NCBI GenBank assembly: GCA_947589045.1 | Contig: CANQBQ010000012.1 | Span: 1 to 64,000 of the forward strand | Source of the DNA: an uncultured Clostridia bacterium | GTDB taxonomy: Bacteria; Bacillota; Clostridia; Monoglobales; Monoglobaceae | Direction of reading: 5' to 3' | Length of the DNA: 64,000 nucleotides | Part shown: piece by piece, positions 56,415 to 64,000 of the stretch | How the letters are laid out: every line of letters begins with the position of its first letter | Position numbering within the stretch: position 1 is the stretch's first letter | Program-made: the position numbers and the translations under genes | Notes under the pieces: generated by a model | The model's database searches: none | Told to the model about the DNA's origin: nothing | The model's input: the letters and a program-made list of their open reading frames with translations, nothing else

Positions 56415-57611
56415 ATGAACTTGGAAGAAATAAAAGAGCTTGACAAAAAATACTATATGAATACCTTTGGCGACAGAATACCGCTCGCCTTTGAAAAGGG
56501 AAAGGGGATTACTCTCACCGCAACCGACGGCCGGGAATACCTCGACTTTTTCGCGGGCATCGCGGTAAATTCGCTCGGATACGGGCATACCCGACTTATC
56601 TCGGAGCTGTGCGACCAGGTTTCAAAGCTGACGCACTGTTCCAACGTCTACTATATCGAAAATCAGGCGCGGCTGGCTCAAATGCTTGTTGAGAACTCCT
56701 GCGCGGACAGGGTTTTCTTTGCAAATTCGGGCGCTGAGGCAAACGAGGGCGCGTTCAAGCTCGTTAAAAAATATTTTTATAACGAGAAAAGACCCCAAAA
56801 GCACGAGATAATCACTCTTAAAAACTCGTTCCACGGCAGGACTCTCGCCACGGTCGCGGCGACGGCTCAGGAAAAGTACCAAAAGCCTTACGCTCCTTTG
56901 ATTGAAAAATTTGTACACGTCACGGTCGGCGACGAAAAAGAGCTTGAAGCGGCGTTTTGCGAAAACACCGCCGCGGTTATGCTCGAAGTCATACAGGGCG
57001 AGAGCGGCGTTATCCCTCTGCCCCGCGAATATGTTAAAAAGGTGCGCGAGCTGTGCGACAAATACGGCGCGTTTCTGATAATCGACGAGGTGCAGACGGG
57101 CGTCGGAAGATGCGGCAGACTTTTTGCGCACGAGCTTTACGACGTGAAGCCCGACATATTCACGGTAGCAAAGGGCTTGGGCGGCGGTGTCCCGATAGGC
57201 GCAATCTGCGCGAACGAACGCGCCGCTTCGGCGTTTACCCCGGGCGACCACGGAACGACATTCGGCGGAAATCCGCTCGCGACCCGTGCCGGACTCGTGG
57301 TGCTTGACGAGCTTATAAACGGCGGCATTTTAAAGCACGTCTGTGATGTGGGCGGATATTTCAAATCCGAGCTTAAAAAGCTCGCAGGAAAGCGCGGCTG
57401 TATTGCCGAGGTTCGAGGAGAAGGGCTGATGCTCGGCGTTGAGTTTACCGACGATATTGCAAAGGCGGTCGGCGACGCGATGCGCGAGCGCGGCGTTCTG
57501 GTCGGAGTAGTGGGCGCGAGAGTGCTCAGAATTGTTCCTCCGCTCGTAGTGCTGAGACGCGATATAGACGTATTTATCCGCACGCTCAAAGCGGTTATAA
57601 CCGAGATTTAA
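56415..57611 (+). CDS. argD: Acetylornithine aminotransferase
   Basis: 398 aa from ATG 56415 (GGGGGT upstream). Class III aminotransferase: ANSGAEANEGAFKL, SFHGRTLATVAAT, IIDEVQTGVGRCG and TVAKGLGGGVPIGA with the PLP lysine. It transfers the amino group onto N-acetylglutamate semialdehyde in arginine synthesis. argF follows 30 bp later, which supports this over other omega-aminotransferases. The other arginine genes are not in the window. Confidence 0.93.
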   Translation: MNLEEIKELDKKYYMNTFGDRIPLAFEKGKGITLTATDGREYLDFFAGIAVNSLGYGHTRLISELCDQVSKLTHCSNVYYIENQARLAQMLVENSCADRVFFANSGAEANEGAFKLVKKYFYNEKRPQKHEIITLKNSFHGRTLATVAATAQEKYQKPYAPLIEKFVHVTVGDEKELEAAFCENTAAVMLEVIQGESGVIPLPREYVKKVRELCDKYGAFLIIDEVQTGVGRCGRLFAHELYDVKPDIFTVAKGLGGGVPIGAICANERAASAFTPGDHGTTFGGNPLATRAGLVVLDELINGGILKHVCDVGGYFKSELKKLAGKRGCIAEVRGEGLMLGVEFTDDIAKAVGDAMRERGVLVGVVGARVLRIVPPLVVLRRDIDVFIRTLKAVITEI

Positions 57612-57641
57612 TAAAGTGAGAATTTTGAAAGGAGAAGTATA

Positions 57642-58559
57642 ATGAAACATTTTATCAGTTTGCACGATATTACGGTTGACGAGTTCAACGCTCTTTTAAG
57701 CCTTGCGGCAAAGCTGAAGGCTGAGCAAAAGGCGGGCAAGCCCCACCGTATTTTGGAGGGAAAGACCCTCGCTATGATTTTTACCAAAAGCTCCACCCGC
57801 ACAAGGATTTCTTTTGAGGTGGGAATGTATCAGCTTGGCGGTCAGGCACTGTTTTTGAGTTCCAACGACATACAGCTCGGCAGAGGCGAGACAATTTACG
57901 ACACCGCCAAGGTTATGAGCCGTTTTGTGGACGGAATAATGATAAGGACGTTTGCGCATCAGGACGTGCTGGATTTGGCGAAATACGGCTCGATACCGGT
58001 AATCAACGGACTTACAGACCTTTTGCACCCCTGCCAGGCGCTTGCAGACCTTATGACGGTTTACGAGCATAAAGGCGCGCTCAAGGGCTTGAAGCTCGCG
58101 TATATAGGCGACGGCAACAACGTGGCGCACTCATTGCTGTACGCCTGCGCCAAGGCGGGTATGGACATCAGCGTCGCATCCCCCAAGGGCTATGAGTGCG
58201 ACCCCGAAATCGTCGCAAACGCAAATGCGGACGCGGCGCTGACGGGCACAAATATACTTATGACAAACGACCCTGTTGAAGCGATAACAAACGCCGACGT
58301 GGTATATACCGACACATGGGCGAGTATGGGACAGGAGAGCGAGAAGGCGGAGCGCGTTAAAATTTTCAAGAATTATCAGATAGACTCCGATCTGTTCTCA
58401 AAGTCCAAGCCCGACAGCATCTTTATGCACTGCCTGCCGGCTTACCGCGGCTTTGAAATGACCGCCGACGTTATAGACGGTGAGCGCAGCGTGGTATTCG
58501 ACGAGGCGGAAAACCGTCTGCACGCTCAAAAGGCGGTTCTTGCAACACTTATGGGATAA
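57642..58559 (+). CDS. argF: Ornithine carbamoyltransferase
   Basis: 305 aa, full length. Carbamoyl-phosphate site SSTRTR (about residues 46-51), HPCQALADLMT, and the ornithine-site block HCLPAYRGFEM. It makes citrulline from ornithine and carbamoyl phosphate. A catabolic role (arginine deiminase pathway) is less likely because argD is adjacent and no arcA or arcC is present. ATG with AAAGGAG upstream. Confidence 0.96.
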   Translation: MKHFISLHDITVDEFNALLSLAAKLKAEQKAGKPHRILEGKTLAMIFTKSSTRTRISFEVGMYQLGGQALFLSSNDIQLGRGETIYDTAKVMSRFVDGIMIRTFAHQDVLDLAKYGSIPVINGLTDLLHPCQALADLMTVYEHKGALKGLKLAYIGDGNNVAHSLLYACAKAGMDISVASPKGYECDPEIVANANADAALTGTNILMTNDPVEAITNADVVYTDTWASMGQESEKAERVKIFKNYQIDSDLFSKSKPDSIFMHCLPAYRGFEMTADVIDGERSVVFDEAENRLHAQKAVLATLMG

Positions 58560-58583
58560 CTTTTGGAGGAGAGGTACTGACAT

Positions 58584-59063
58584 TTGAAAAATTTATATGA
58601 TTTCGAGGTGCGCGTCGCAAAACCCGAGGACGCACCCTACATATCGGATATAACAAAGACCGCGTTCAAGGAATACTGCGTGTCGGCAAAGCTTAAAACT
58701 ATTGCCGCGCTCAGCGAAACGGTGGAGGACATAATCCGCGACATAGAGACAAAGACGGTATATGTGGCGGTCATAAACGATATAATAGTCGGATGCGTCA
58801 GAATTGAAATTCTCGGAGACGGCACGGCTTACCTCAGCCGTTTTGCGGTAAAGCAGGACAACCAGAACACGGGTATCGGCAAGATTTTGATGAACGTCGT
58901 AGACAAAAATATGCGGCGCAAGGGCGTAAAGAGCATAAAGCTGCACACCGCATCGACCGTCGCGGGGCTTATCCGCTTTTACTACGGCAGAGGCTTTTAC
59001 ATATCCGAGGTTGAAAACAGCCGCGGCTATCCGAGAGCAACTCTCGTAAAAGAGTACATTTAA
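58584..59063 (+). CDS. GNAT family N-acetyltransferase
   Basis: 159 aa from TTG 58584 (GAGAGGTAC upstream). [19 protein letters not shown] is the usual GNAT opening; [22 protein letters not shown] is motif A with the acetyl-CoA loop; [13 protein letters not shown] is motif B. The acceptor is unknown. Position between argF and asnS suggests co-transcription, not a shared pathway. Confidence 0.87.
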   Translation: MKNLYDFEVRVAKPEDAPYISDITKTAFKEYCVSAKLKTIAALSETVEDIIRDIETKTVYVAVINDIIVGCVRIEILGDGTAYLSRFAVKQDNQNTGIGKILMNVVDKNMRRKGVKSIKLHTASTVAGLIRFYYGRGFYISEVENSRGYPRATLVKEYI

Positions 59064-59095
59064 TTTTTAACCGGAAAGGAAAAAAGGATAAAGGT

Positions 59096-60475
59096 ATGAA
59101 AATCAAAGAGCTATTTAAAAATTTCAGCGCGCTCGGCGAAAAAGAGGTCGAAATAAACGGCTGGGTACGCACCATGCGCGTTTCAAAGTCGCTCGGATTT
59201 ATCGAGATAAACGACGGCTCATTCTTCAAAAACGTGCAGATAGTTTTTGAGGACGGCAAAATTTCAAATTTTGCCGAGATAGGCAAGGTAAACGTCGGCG
59301 CGGCGCTCAGAATTAAGGGTACGCTTATTCTCACACCCGAAATGAAGCAGCCGTTCGAGGTTCACGCGTCGGAAATAGTTACGGAGGGCGCGTCCGCTCC
59401 CGAATACCCGCTTCAGAAAAAGCGCCATTCGTTTGAGTATCTCCGCACCATTCCGCACCTGCGCCCGAGGACAAACACGTTCTCGGCGGTTTTCAGAGTG
59501 CGTTCGCTGGTCGCGTATGCGATACACAAGTTTTTCAACGAGCGCGGATTTGTGTATGTCCACACCCCGCTGATAACGGGAAGCGACGCCGAGGGAGCGG
59601 GAGAGATGTTCCAGGTGACTACGCTCGACCTTGAAAACCCGCCCAAATCGGACGGTAAAATCGACTATTCGCAGGACTTCTTCGGGAAAAAGACCTCGCT
59701 TACCGTAAGCGGTCAGCTCGAGGGCGAGACCTTCGCGATGGCGTTCGGCGATATATACACATTTGGTCCTACCTTCCGCGCCGAAAACTCCAACACCACC
59801 CGCCACGCGGCGGAATTTTGGATGATAGAGCCGGAGATCGCGTTCGCCGATTTGAACGACGATATGCGTCTGGCGGAGGATATGCTCAAGTTTATAATAA
59901 GCTATGTGCTTGAAAACGCGCCCGATGAGATGGCGTTTTTCAACAGCTTTGTAGACAAAGGTCTTTTGGAGCGTCTTAACAACATTTTGGAAAACGAGTT
60001 CGGACGCGTGACCTACACCGAGGCGATAGAGCTTTTGGAAAAGAGCGGCGAAAAGTTTGACTATCCCGTAAAATGGGGCGTTGACCTGCAGACCGAGCAC
60101 GAGAGATACCTGACCGAAAAAATATTCAAAAAGCCGGTTTTCGTGACCGACTACCCCAAAGAGATAAAGGCGTTTTATATGCGTCTTAACGACGACGGCA
60201 AGACGGTCGCGGCTATGGACTGCCTCGTGCCGGGCGTCGGCGAGATAATAGGCGGAAGTCAGAGAGAGGAGCGTCTCGATGTGCTGACCGCGCGAATGAA
60301 CGAGCTGGGACTTTCGACCGAGGATTACAGCCACTATCTCGATTTAAGACGCTACGGCGGCACAAAGCACGCGGGCTTCGGTCTCGGATTTGAGCGCGCA
60401 ATACTCTATCTCACGGGTATGGGCAACATCCGCGACGTCATCCCCTATCCGAGAACGGTAAATAATCTGGTATAG
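59096..60475 (+). CDS. asnS: Asparaginyl-tRNA synthetase
   Basis: 459 aa. N-terminal OB-fold anticodon-binding domain ([23 protein letters not shown]), then a class II catalytic core with [25 protein letters not shown] (motif 2) and [15 protein letters not shown] (motif 3). The FRAENSNT pattern and overall length match AsnRS more than AspRS. It charges tRNA-Asn with asparagine. ATG with GGAAAGGAAAAAAGG upstream. Confidence 0.96.
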   Translation: MKIKELFKNFSALGEKEVEINGWVRTMRVSKSLGFIEINDGSFFKNVQIVFEDGKISNFAEIGKVNVGAALRIKGTLILTPEMKQPFEVHASEIVTEGASAPEYPLQKKRHSFEYLRTIPHLRPRTNTFSAVFRVRSLVAYAIHKFFNERGFVYVHTPLITGSDAEGAGEMFQVTTLDLENPPKSDGKIDYSQDFFGKKTSLTVSGQLEGETFAMAFGDIYTFGPTFRAENSNTTRHAAEFWMIEPEIAFADLNDDMRLAEDMLKFIISYVLENAPDEMAFFNSFVDKGLLERLNNILENEFGRVTYTEAIELLEKSGEKFDYPVKWGVDLQTEHERYLTEKIFKKPVFVTDYPKEIKAFYMRLNDDGKTVAAMDCLVPGVGEIIGGSQREERLDVLTARMNELGLSTEDYSHYLDLRRYGGTKHAGFGLGFERAILYLTGMGNIRDVIPYPRTVNNLV

Positions 60476-60487
60476 GAGCGCATTGTT

Positions 60488-61234
60488 ATGGGAAAATTGG
60501 CATGGCTTTTGCTTATAGTTATAATAATATATGTCATAGTAAAAAGAGCGGATATCGTAGCCTCGTTCGCAAGCGCGCAGTATCGCTCGGGCAAGGCGGA
60601 AAAGGCGTATGAGACCTATCGCTTTGCCGACAGGCTCGGCAAGATGAAGCCGTATAATTCGGCGGCTTACGGATATATCGCGCTGAGGCTCGGCAAATTG
60701 GAGGAGGCGAGGTCGATACTCGCCAAAGCGTCTATGAACGCGCTCGCAAAGGAGCCCGAAAAAATGCGTATCAAGGCTATGCGCGCGCTCGTTTTCTGGA
60801 AGGACGGACAGATAGACCTCGCGATTGAAATGATGGAAGAAGTGCTCGAAAAGGTCAAAACCTCGTCCTATTATGAAAATCTCGGGCTTTTGTGCGTGCT
60901 CAGCGGCAACCGCGAAAAGGCGCTCAAGGTGTGCCTGGAGGCATACGACTACAACTCCGACGATATGATAATCGTGGACAATCTCGCCGAGGCGTACGCG
61001 CTCAACGAGGACTACGAAAACGCGACCGCGACCTATGAAAAGCTGATGGAAATGGAGCCGTACTTCCCCGAAGCCTACTACGGCTACGGACTCCTTCTGA
61101 TAAAGCTCGGCGAAAAGGAGCGGGGGCTGGAGCTTATTAAAAAATCGCTCGACCTTAATTTTACGTTTATCAGCGTCCTAAGCCGCGACGAGGTGGAAAA
61201 GCTGTATGTCGAAAACGGCGGAAAGCTCGATTGA
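60488..61234 (+). CDS. Membrane-anchored tetratricopeptide-repeat protein
   Basis: 248 aa. One N-terminal membrane helix (about 4-18), then helical repeats of TPR type (AYGYIALRLGKLEEARSIL; YYENLGLLCVLSGNREKALKV; NLAEAYALNEDYENATATYEKL; YYGYGLLLIKLGEKERGLELI). It probably scaffolds a protein complex at the inner membrane face; partners unknown. It follows asnS by 12 bp and is the last gene of the series. Confidence 0.85.
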   Translation: MGKLAWLLLIVIIIYVIVKRADIVASFASAQYRSGKAEKAYETYRFADRLGKMKPYNSAAYGYIALRLGKLEEARSILAKASMNALAKEPEKMRIKAMRALVFWKDGQIDLAIEMMEEVLEKVKTSSYYENLGLLCVLSGNREKALKVCLEAYDYNSDDMIIVDNLAEAYALNEDYENATATYEKLMEMEPYFPEAYYGYGLLLIKLGEKERGLELIKKSLDLNFTFISVLSRDEVEKLYVENGGKLD

Positions 61235-61263
61235 TAATTTTAGATATTTTTTATTTATATGCT

Positions 61264-61472
61264 CAACAAACGTAAAAAAACGAAGGTATATTTCGCAAAA
61301 TTGTTTTCGTCGGCGTACGTTTGTACGGTAGAGAACAATTTTGCGAAAAGCAAGCAACCGCGCGGGGTTTTCGATAAGCCCCGCGCGGTTATATTTATTA
61401 ACTACGCCTTTTCCTCAAACTCATTTAGCATTTTCCGGCTTGCGGTAGACCAAGTTTTTTTACGTTTTGTTG
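61264..61472 (-). repeat. Family A intergenic structured repeat, copy 2
   Basis: Inverted relative to copy 1 at 38 kb. Terminal inverted repeats are CAACAAACGTAAAAAAAC (61264-61281) and its near-exact complement ending at 61472, with one indel. The core is shared: GAGGAAAAGGCGTAGTTAA, GTTA/TAAC mini-hairpin, 12-bp AACCGCGCGGGG hairpin (61356-61367 with 61379-61390) and GCAAGC/GCTTGC pair. An extra arm of about 45 bp, GCAAAATTGTT/AACAATTTTGC enclosing CGTAC/GTACG, is present only in this copy. Confidence 0.82.
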
Positions 61473-61643
61473 CATTTTTATAACAATTAGTTTAAATTAT
61501 GACGATATTTATTTTTTCTGTCGAATTACGTGTATAATATAATATGAGAACCAAGACATATGAGACTGTGTTTAATAATTTTCGGAATAACAGTCAACGA
61601 CATAATATATAAATTAAAGTAATATTTGAGAGAGTGGAATGTT
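61473..61643. other. Non-coding upstream region of the polysaccharide deacetylase gene
   Basis: AT-rich. TATAAT at 61533-61538 is a candidate -10 for the deacetylase gene, without a clear -35. No further gene seen. Confidence 0.4.
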
Positions 61644-62687
61644 GTGGAGAAAAAATTTTTTTACGGATTGACTATTATTTTGACCGCAATACTCGTGACC
61701 CTCGGTCTGGTGCATCACCATCTTGACAAAAAGGCGGAGGTCTATGCTCCGGTAAACGACGGCTATGTGACTATGTACTCGTCCGACGGAAGGCTGTGCC
61801 GTGTTTATCCCGACGAGGTCGAAACGTACAAGAGCCTCGGCTGGTACGACAAAATAGAGGATGCCGCCACGCTCAAATATACCGACAGCGGAGAGTGTAT
61901 CGTTGTTTTCAAAGACGACACGGACAGCTTTTTTAAAACGGACAGCAAATGGAAGGATTTGTACGACGTTTCAACTCTTATGTACGATGCAAACGGCGAC
62001 AACACCCGCGTATTTTTGGCGGACGTTGACGAATATCTGCAAAAGGGTTACTTCAAAGCGCCGCAGACTCTCGACCCGAATATGCCTATGATTGCAATTA
62101 CGTTTGACGACGGACCCTCCAAAGAGCAAACGCCGCGACTGCTCGACATTTGCGAAAAATACGGCGCGCACGTCACGTTTTTCGTGCTGGGAAGCCGCGC
62201 GGAGGGCAACAAAGACATACTCTCCCGCGCCGCGCAGATAGGTTGTGAGGTGGGAAGTCATACCTACTCGCACAAACAGCTCACAAATCTCGCGCCCGAC
62301 GTGCTTGACAACGAAATTTCAAGCACGCGCGACATCATAACCGAGGCTACGGGCAAACCTCCGCGTGCGCTTCGTCCGCCCTACGGCGCTTACAACACGG
62401 TCGTGTCCGAAAAGGCAAAGGCGGGAATTACGCTTTGGTCGGTGGACACGCAGGACTGGAAATCGGGCAACGCGGACAAAATCGTAGAGCACGTTTTAAG
62501 CCACGCTCACGACGGAGACATCGTTTTGCTCCACGATATATACGCCGCTTCGGTGGACGCGGCGGATCGTTTTATCCCCGCGCTTCAGTCCCGCGGATAT
62601 GCTCTCGTAACGGTGGAGGAGCTTATTACCTCCCGCCGCGGAAGTATGGAAAACGGAACAGCCTACTATTCTGTTCCGAACAAATAA
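61644..62687 (+). CDS. Membrane-anchored polysaccharide deacetylase (NodB domain)
   Basis: 347 aa from GTG 61644; the longer TTG 61626 start is less likely. One N-terminal membrane helix (about 5-22), then about 120 residues of unknown type, then a NodB/CE4 deacetylase. Metal and catalytic motifs are complete: TFDDGPS, SHTYSHKQL (H-x3-H), RPPYGAYN, SVDTQDW and LLHD. It should remove acetyl groups from peptidoglycan or another wall glycan on the outer face. It is flanked by family A repeat copy 2 upstream and family B repeat copy 2 downstream. Confidence 0.92.
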   Translation: MEKKFFYGLTIILTAILVTLGLVHHHLDKKAEVYAPVNDGYVTMYSSDGRLCRVYPDEVETYKSLGWYDKIEDAATLKYTDSGECIVVFKDDTDSFFKTDSKWKDLYDVSTLMYDANGDNTRVFLADVDEYLQKGYFKAPQTLDPNMPMIAITFDDGPSKEQTPRLLDICEKYGAHVTFFVLGSRAEGNKDILSRAAQIGCEVGSHTYSHKQLTNLAPDVLDNEISSTRDIITEATGKPPRALRPPYGAYNTVVSEKAKAGITLWSVDTQDWKSGNADKIVEHVLSHAHDGDIVLLHDIYAASVDAADRFIPALQSRGYALVTVEELITSRRGSMENGTAYYSVPNK

Positions 62688-62706
62688 CGGTTCTTCTTTC
62701 CCCTGC

Positions 62707-62902
62707 ATCGTCGCGACACGCCCTTTTTGCTTGCTTTGCCTTATTTGGACAAAGACGCGCTTTCGGGCGGTCGCTTCGAATGAACACTTAATGAGCAAGC
62801 TATATGCTTGCGAATTTAGTGTGAATTGTGCCCTGTTGGGTACTCTTTCGCAAAAAGCGCGAGTCGTTTTTTGCGAGATTACGCGCCTGCGGCGCGTTTT
62901 TT
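62707..62902 (+). repeat. Family B repeat, copy 2, with a palindromic insertion
   Basis: Same order of hairpins as copy 1 at 46 kb. The CGCAAAAAGCG/CGTTTTTTGCG stem differs from copy 1 but still pairs through a G-U. A net 66-bp insertion (about 62777-62842) carries a near-palindrome, AACACTTAATGAGCAAGC with GCTTGCGAATTTAGTGT. It ends with ACGCGCC/GGCGCGT and T6, an intrinsic terminator for the deacetylase gene. Confidence 0.85.
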
Positions 62903-62937
62903 ATTTTTACGCTTCGCGCGGGTAAAAACCTCAAATC

Positions 62938-63204
62938 CTACAAAATCCACTGGAGGGCGGCGATGAGCAGCACGCCGGGGACGCCAAGCACTCCGGCGGT
63001 CAACGCGGTCACGGGGTTTACGGCAATCTCAATTCCCGCAAAGCCGCCGCACATATTGACAATAACAATCATTATTCCGCCGAACACACCGTTTGCAAGC
63101 AGCCGCCCGAGCCATTTTGCGGGGCGTAAAAACAGGCGGCATACCAGAAGTATTATAATAAGCCCCGCCGCATACGATAAAATCGACGCCATATCAAAAA
63201 CCAT
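62938..63204 (-). CDS. bofA: BofA family pro-sigma-K processing inhibitor
   Basis: 88 aa. Two or three membrane helices; the C-terminal NPVTALTAGVLGVPGVLLIAAL is the BofA signature (N-P-x-T-A-L). In Bacillus, BofA inhibits the SpoIVFB protease that matures sigma-K in the mother cell. Many Clostridia keep BofA without a sigma-K propeptide, so its role here is uncertain. ATG with GGGAGATGAT upstream. Divergent from the sipL-like gene. Confidence 0.9.
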   Translation of the reverse strand: MVFDMASILSYAAGLIIILLVCRLFLRPAKWLGRLLANGVFGGIMIVIVNMCGGFAGIEIAVNPVTALTAGVLGVPGVLLIAALQWIL

Positions 63205-63282
63205 AATATCATCTCCCGTAAAACAGCTCTTTTACCGAACTTTTTTGATTTCTATATTTATATGCCTGTCTCACAAAAATAT

Positions 63283-63313
63283 GAATAACCGTAGGACATA
63301 ATTCATATACATT
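63283..63313 (+). promoter_or_regulatory. Candidate sigma-E-type sporulation promoter
   Basis: GAATAACC (63283-63290) and CATATACAT (63304-63312), with about 13 bp between them, resemble mother-cell sigma-E -35 and -10 elements, 40 bp before the sipL-like start. Match is partial and the reading rests partly on the known regulation of sipL. Confidence 0.35.
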
Positions 63314-63352
63314 ATTAAAAACACAAAAACCGAAAATCGGGGGTATTGAAGT

Positions 63353-64000
63353 ATGTCGATAAGTTTAAAAAAGGAAACGCTTAATTTAAACGAAATTATA
63401 TGCGCCAAATACGGACAGACGATGGTTGAGGGCGACCTTATAGTCCCCGATGTCAAGCCCGATATATCAAAGGCGCTTCAGGTGGACGGAAATGTTGCCA
63501 TTACCGATAAAAGCATAAGCGGTGACCGCGCGTTTATATCGGGCGAGCTTAAAGTGAACATTCTCTACCTGCCCGACGGCGGCTCAGGACAGGTAAAGTC
63601 GATGACCTCCTCGCTTCCGTTCCGCTATATGACAGACATAAACCGCGACGGGCAAACGCCTGTTCTGACGGCTGAGGCAGAGGTCGAAAATATGAGCTTT
63701 TCTCTCATAAACAGCCGCAAAATAAACATTCGCGGCACGGTTGGCATAAACATAAAGGCGACCGTTCCCGCGGTTGCGGAGCTTGCGGTCGGATTGGACG
63801 AGGACGTGCCTGTCGAGGTTTCAAAAAAGACGGTGCGGGTTTTAAACTCCGCGTGCGAGAGCGAGCAGGGAATAACAGTGCGCGAGCAAATCGAACTGCC
63901 GCCCGGCAAGCCTCCCGTCGGCGAGGTTTTGAAGGCGGATGCGACAGTCATCCCGCGCGAGGTACATATGCTTGAAAATTCGGTATCGCTGAGCGGAGAG
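63353..64000 (+). CDS. DUF3794 (SipL-like) protein, 5' part only
   Basis: 216 codons are visible and the frame is open at the window edge, so the C-terminus is missing. ATG 63353 with CGGGGG upstream. Two DUF3794-type segments are seen: the first opens with AKYGQTMVEGDLIVPDVKPDISKALQVDG and ENMSFSLINSRKINIRGTVGI follows; the second begins near residue 180. SipL of Clostridioides difficile has DUF3794 repeats plus a C-terminal LysM domain and anchors SpoIVA on the forespore. LysM cannot be checked here. Confidence 0.82.
   Translation, partial: MSISLKKETLNLNEIICAKYGQTMVEGDLIVPDVKPDISKALQVDGNVAITDKSISGDRAFISGELKVNILYLPDGGSGQVKSMTSSLPFRYMTDINRDGQTPVLTAEAEVENMSFSLINSRKINIRGTVGINIKATVPAVAELAVGLDEDVPVEVSKKTVRVLNSACESEQGITVREQIELPPGKPPVGEVLKADATVIPREVHMLENSVSLSGE

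Noticed and set aside
61259-61483. 74-codon open frame covering family A copy 2
   Set aside because: It runs through the inverted-repeat element, has no ribosome site, and copy 1 does not keep an equivalent frame.

Overview
The window looks like a chromosome segment from an anaerobic, spore-forming member of the Clostridia (Bacillota) with an S-layer. The evidence is an abundant-type SLH surface protein, several other SLH-anchored proteins, BofA, a SipL-like DUF3794 protein, a SpoVB-like flippase, IreB, intrinsic terminators with T-tracts, and strong TTGACA/TATAAT promoters. Base composition appears balanced and is lower in a few genes (the S-layer gene and the WG-repeat gene). I cannot name the genus.

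Layout, left to right. 0.1-3.2 kb (minus): U32 peptidase/tRNA-hydroxylation family protein, SLH-amidase, small DUF6514-like protein. 3.6-9.2 kb (plus): a surface-polysaccharide operon (MurJ flippase, O-antigen-ligase-like protein, GT4 glycosyltransferase, two DUF4330 proteins in tandem). 9.3-27.2 kb: a nutrient and surface-enzyme block with a UshA-like 5'-nucleotidase, flavodoxin-fold oxidoreductase, CstA peptide transporter, secreted S8 protease, three tandem SLH-anchored M13 metallopeptidases of identical length, an AIM24 protein and a LytTR two-component system. 27.5-34 kb: WG-repeat/copper-amine-oxidase-domain protein, tRNA-Leu(GAG), GT-C-like membrane protein, SpoVB-like flippase, cytidylate-kinase-like protein and a cyclophilin lipoprotein. 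34.2-38 kb: pheS, pheT, ireB. 38.3-41.3 kb: S-layer protein. 41.5-46.2 kb: pyrG, panBCD and a PepSY protein. 46.4-50.7 kb: a two-gene version of the 2-hydroxyacyl-CoA dehydratase activase family. 50.9-55.8 kb: glycolytic operon pgk-tpiA-gpmI-eno. 56.4-61.2 kb: argD, argF, GNAT, asnS, TPR protein. 61.6-64 kb: polysaccharide deacetylase, bofA, and the 5' part of a sipL-like gene cut by the window edge.

The most unusual signals are not ordinary genes. First, two copies of an intergenic element (family A, about 154 and 209 bp, opposite orientations, 23 kb apart) share a GC-rich hairpin core. Their terminal inverted repeats differ in sequence between copies yet stay self-complementary, which is what a conserved structured RNA or a MITE-like element would show. 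Second, another dispersed repeat (family B, two copies in the same orientation) carries three hairpins and ends in an intrinsic terminator. In each family one copy carries an extra palindromic insert. Third, the peptidase block (TCS, AIM24, three SLH-M13 peptidases at an exact 2381-bp period, convergent S8 protease, CstA) may be a regulated system for extracellular protein digestion and peptide uptake; that is inference from gene order.

CDS starts were chosen from visible Shine-Dalgarno sequences, so several begin at GTG or TTG inside a longer open frame. Domain assignments come from reading motifs, not from a database search.
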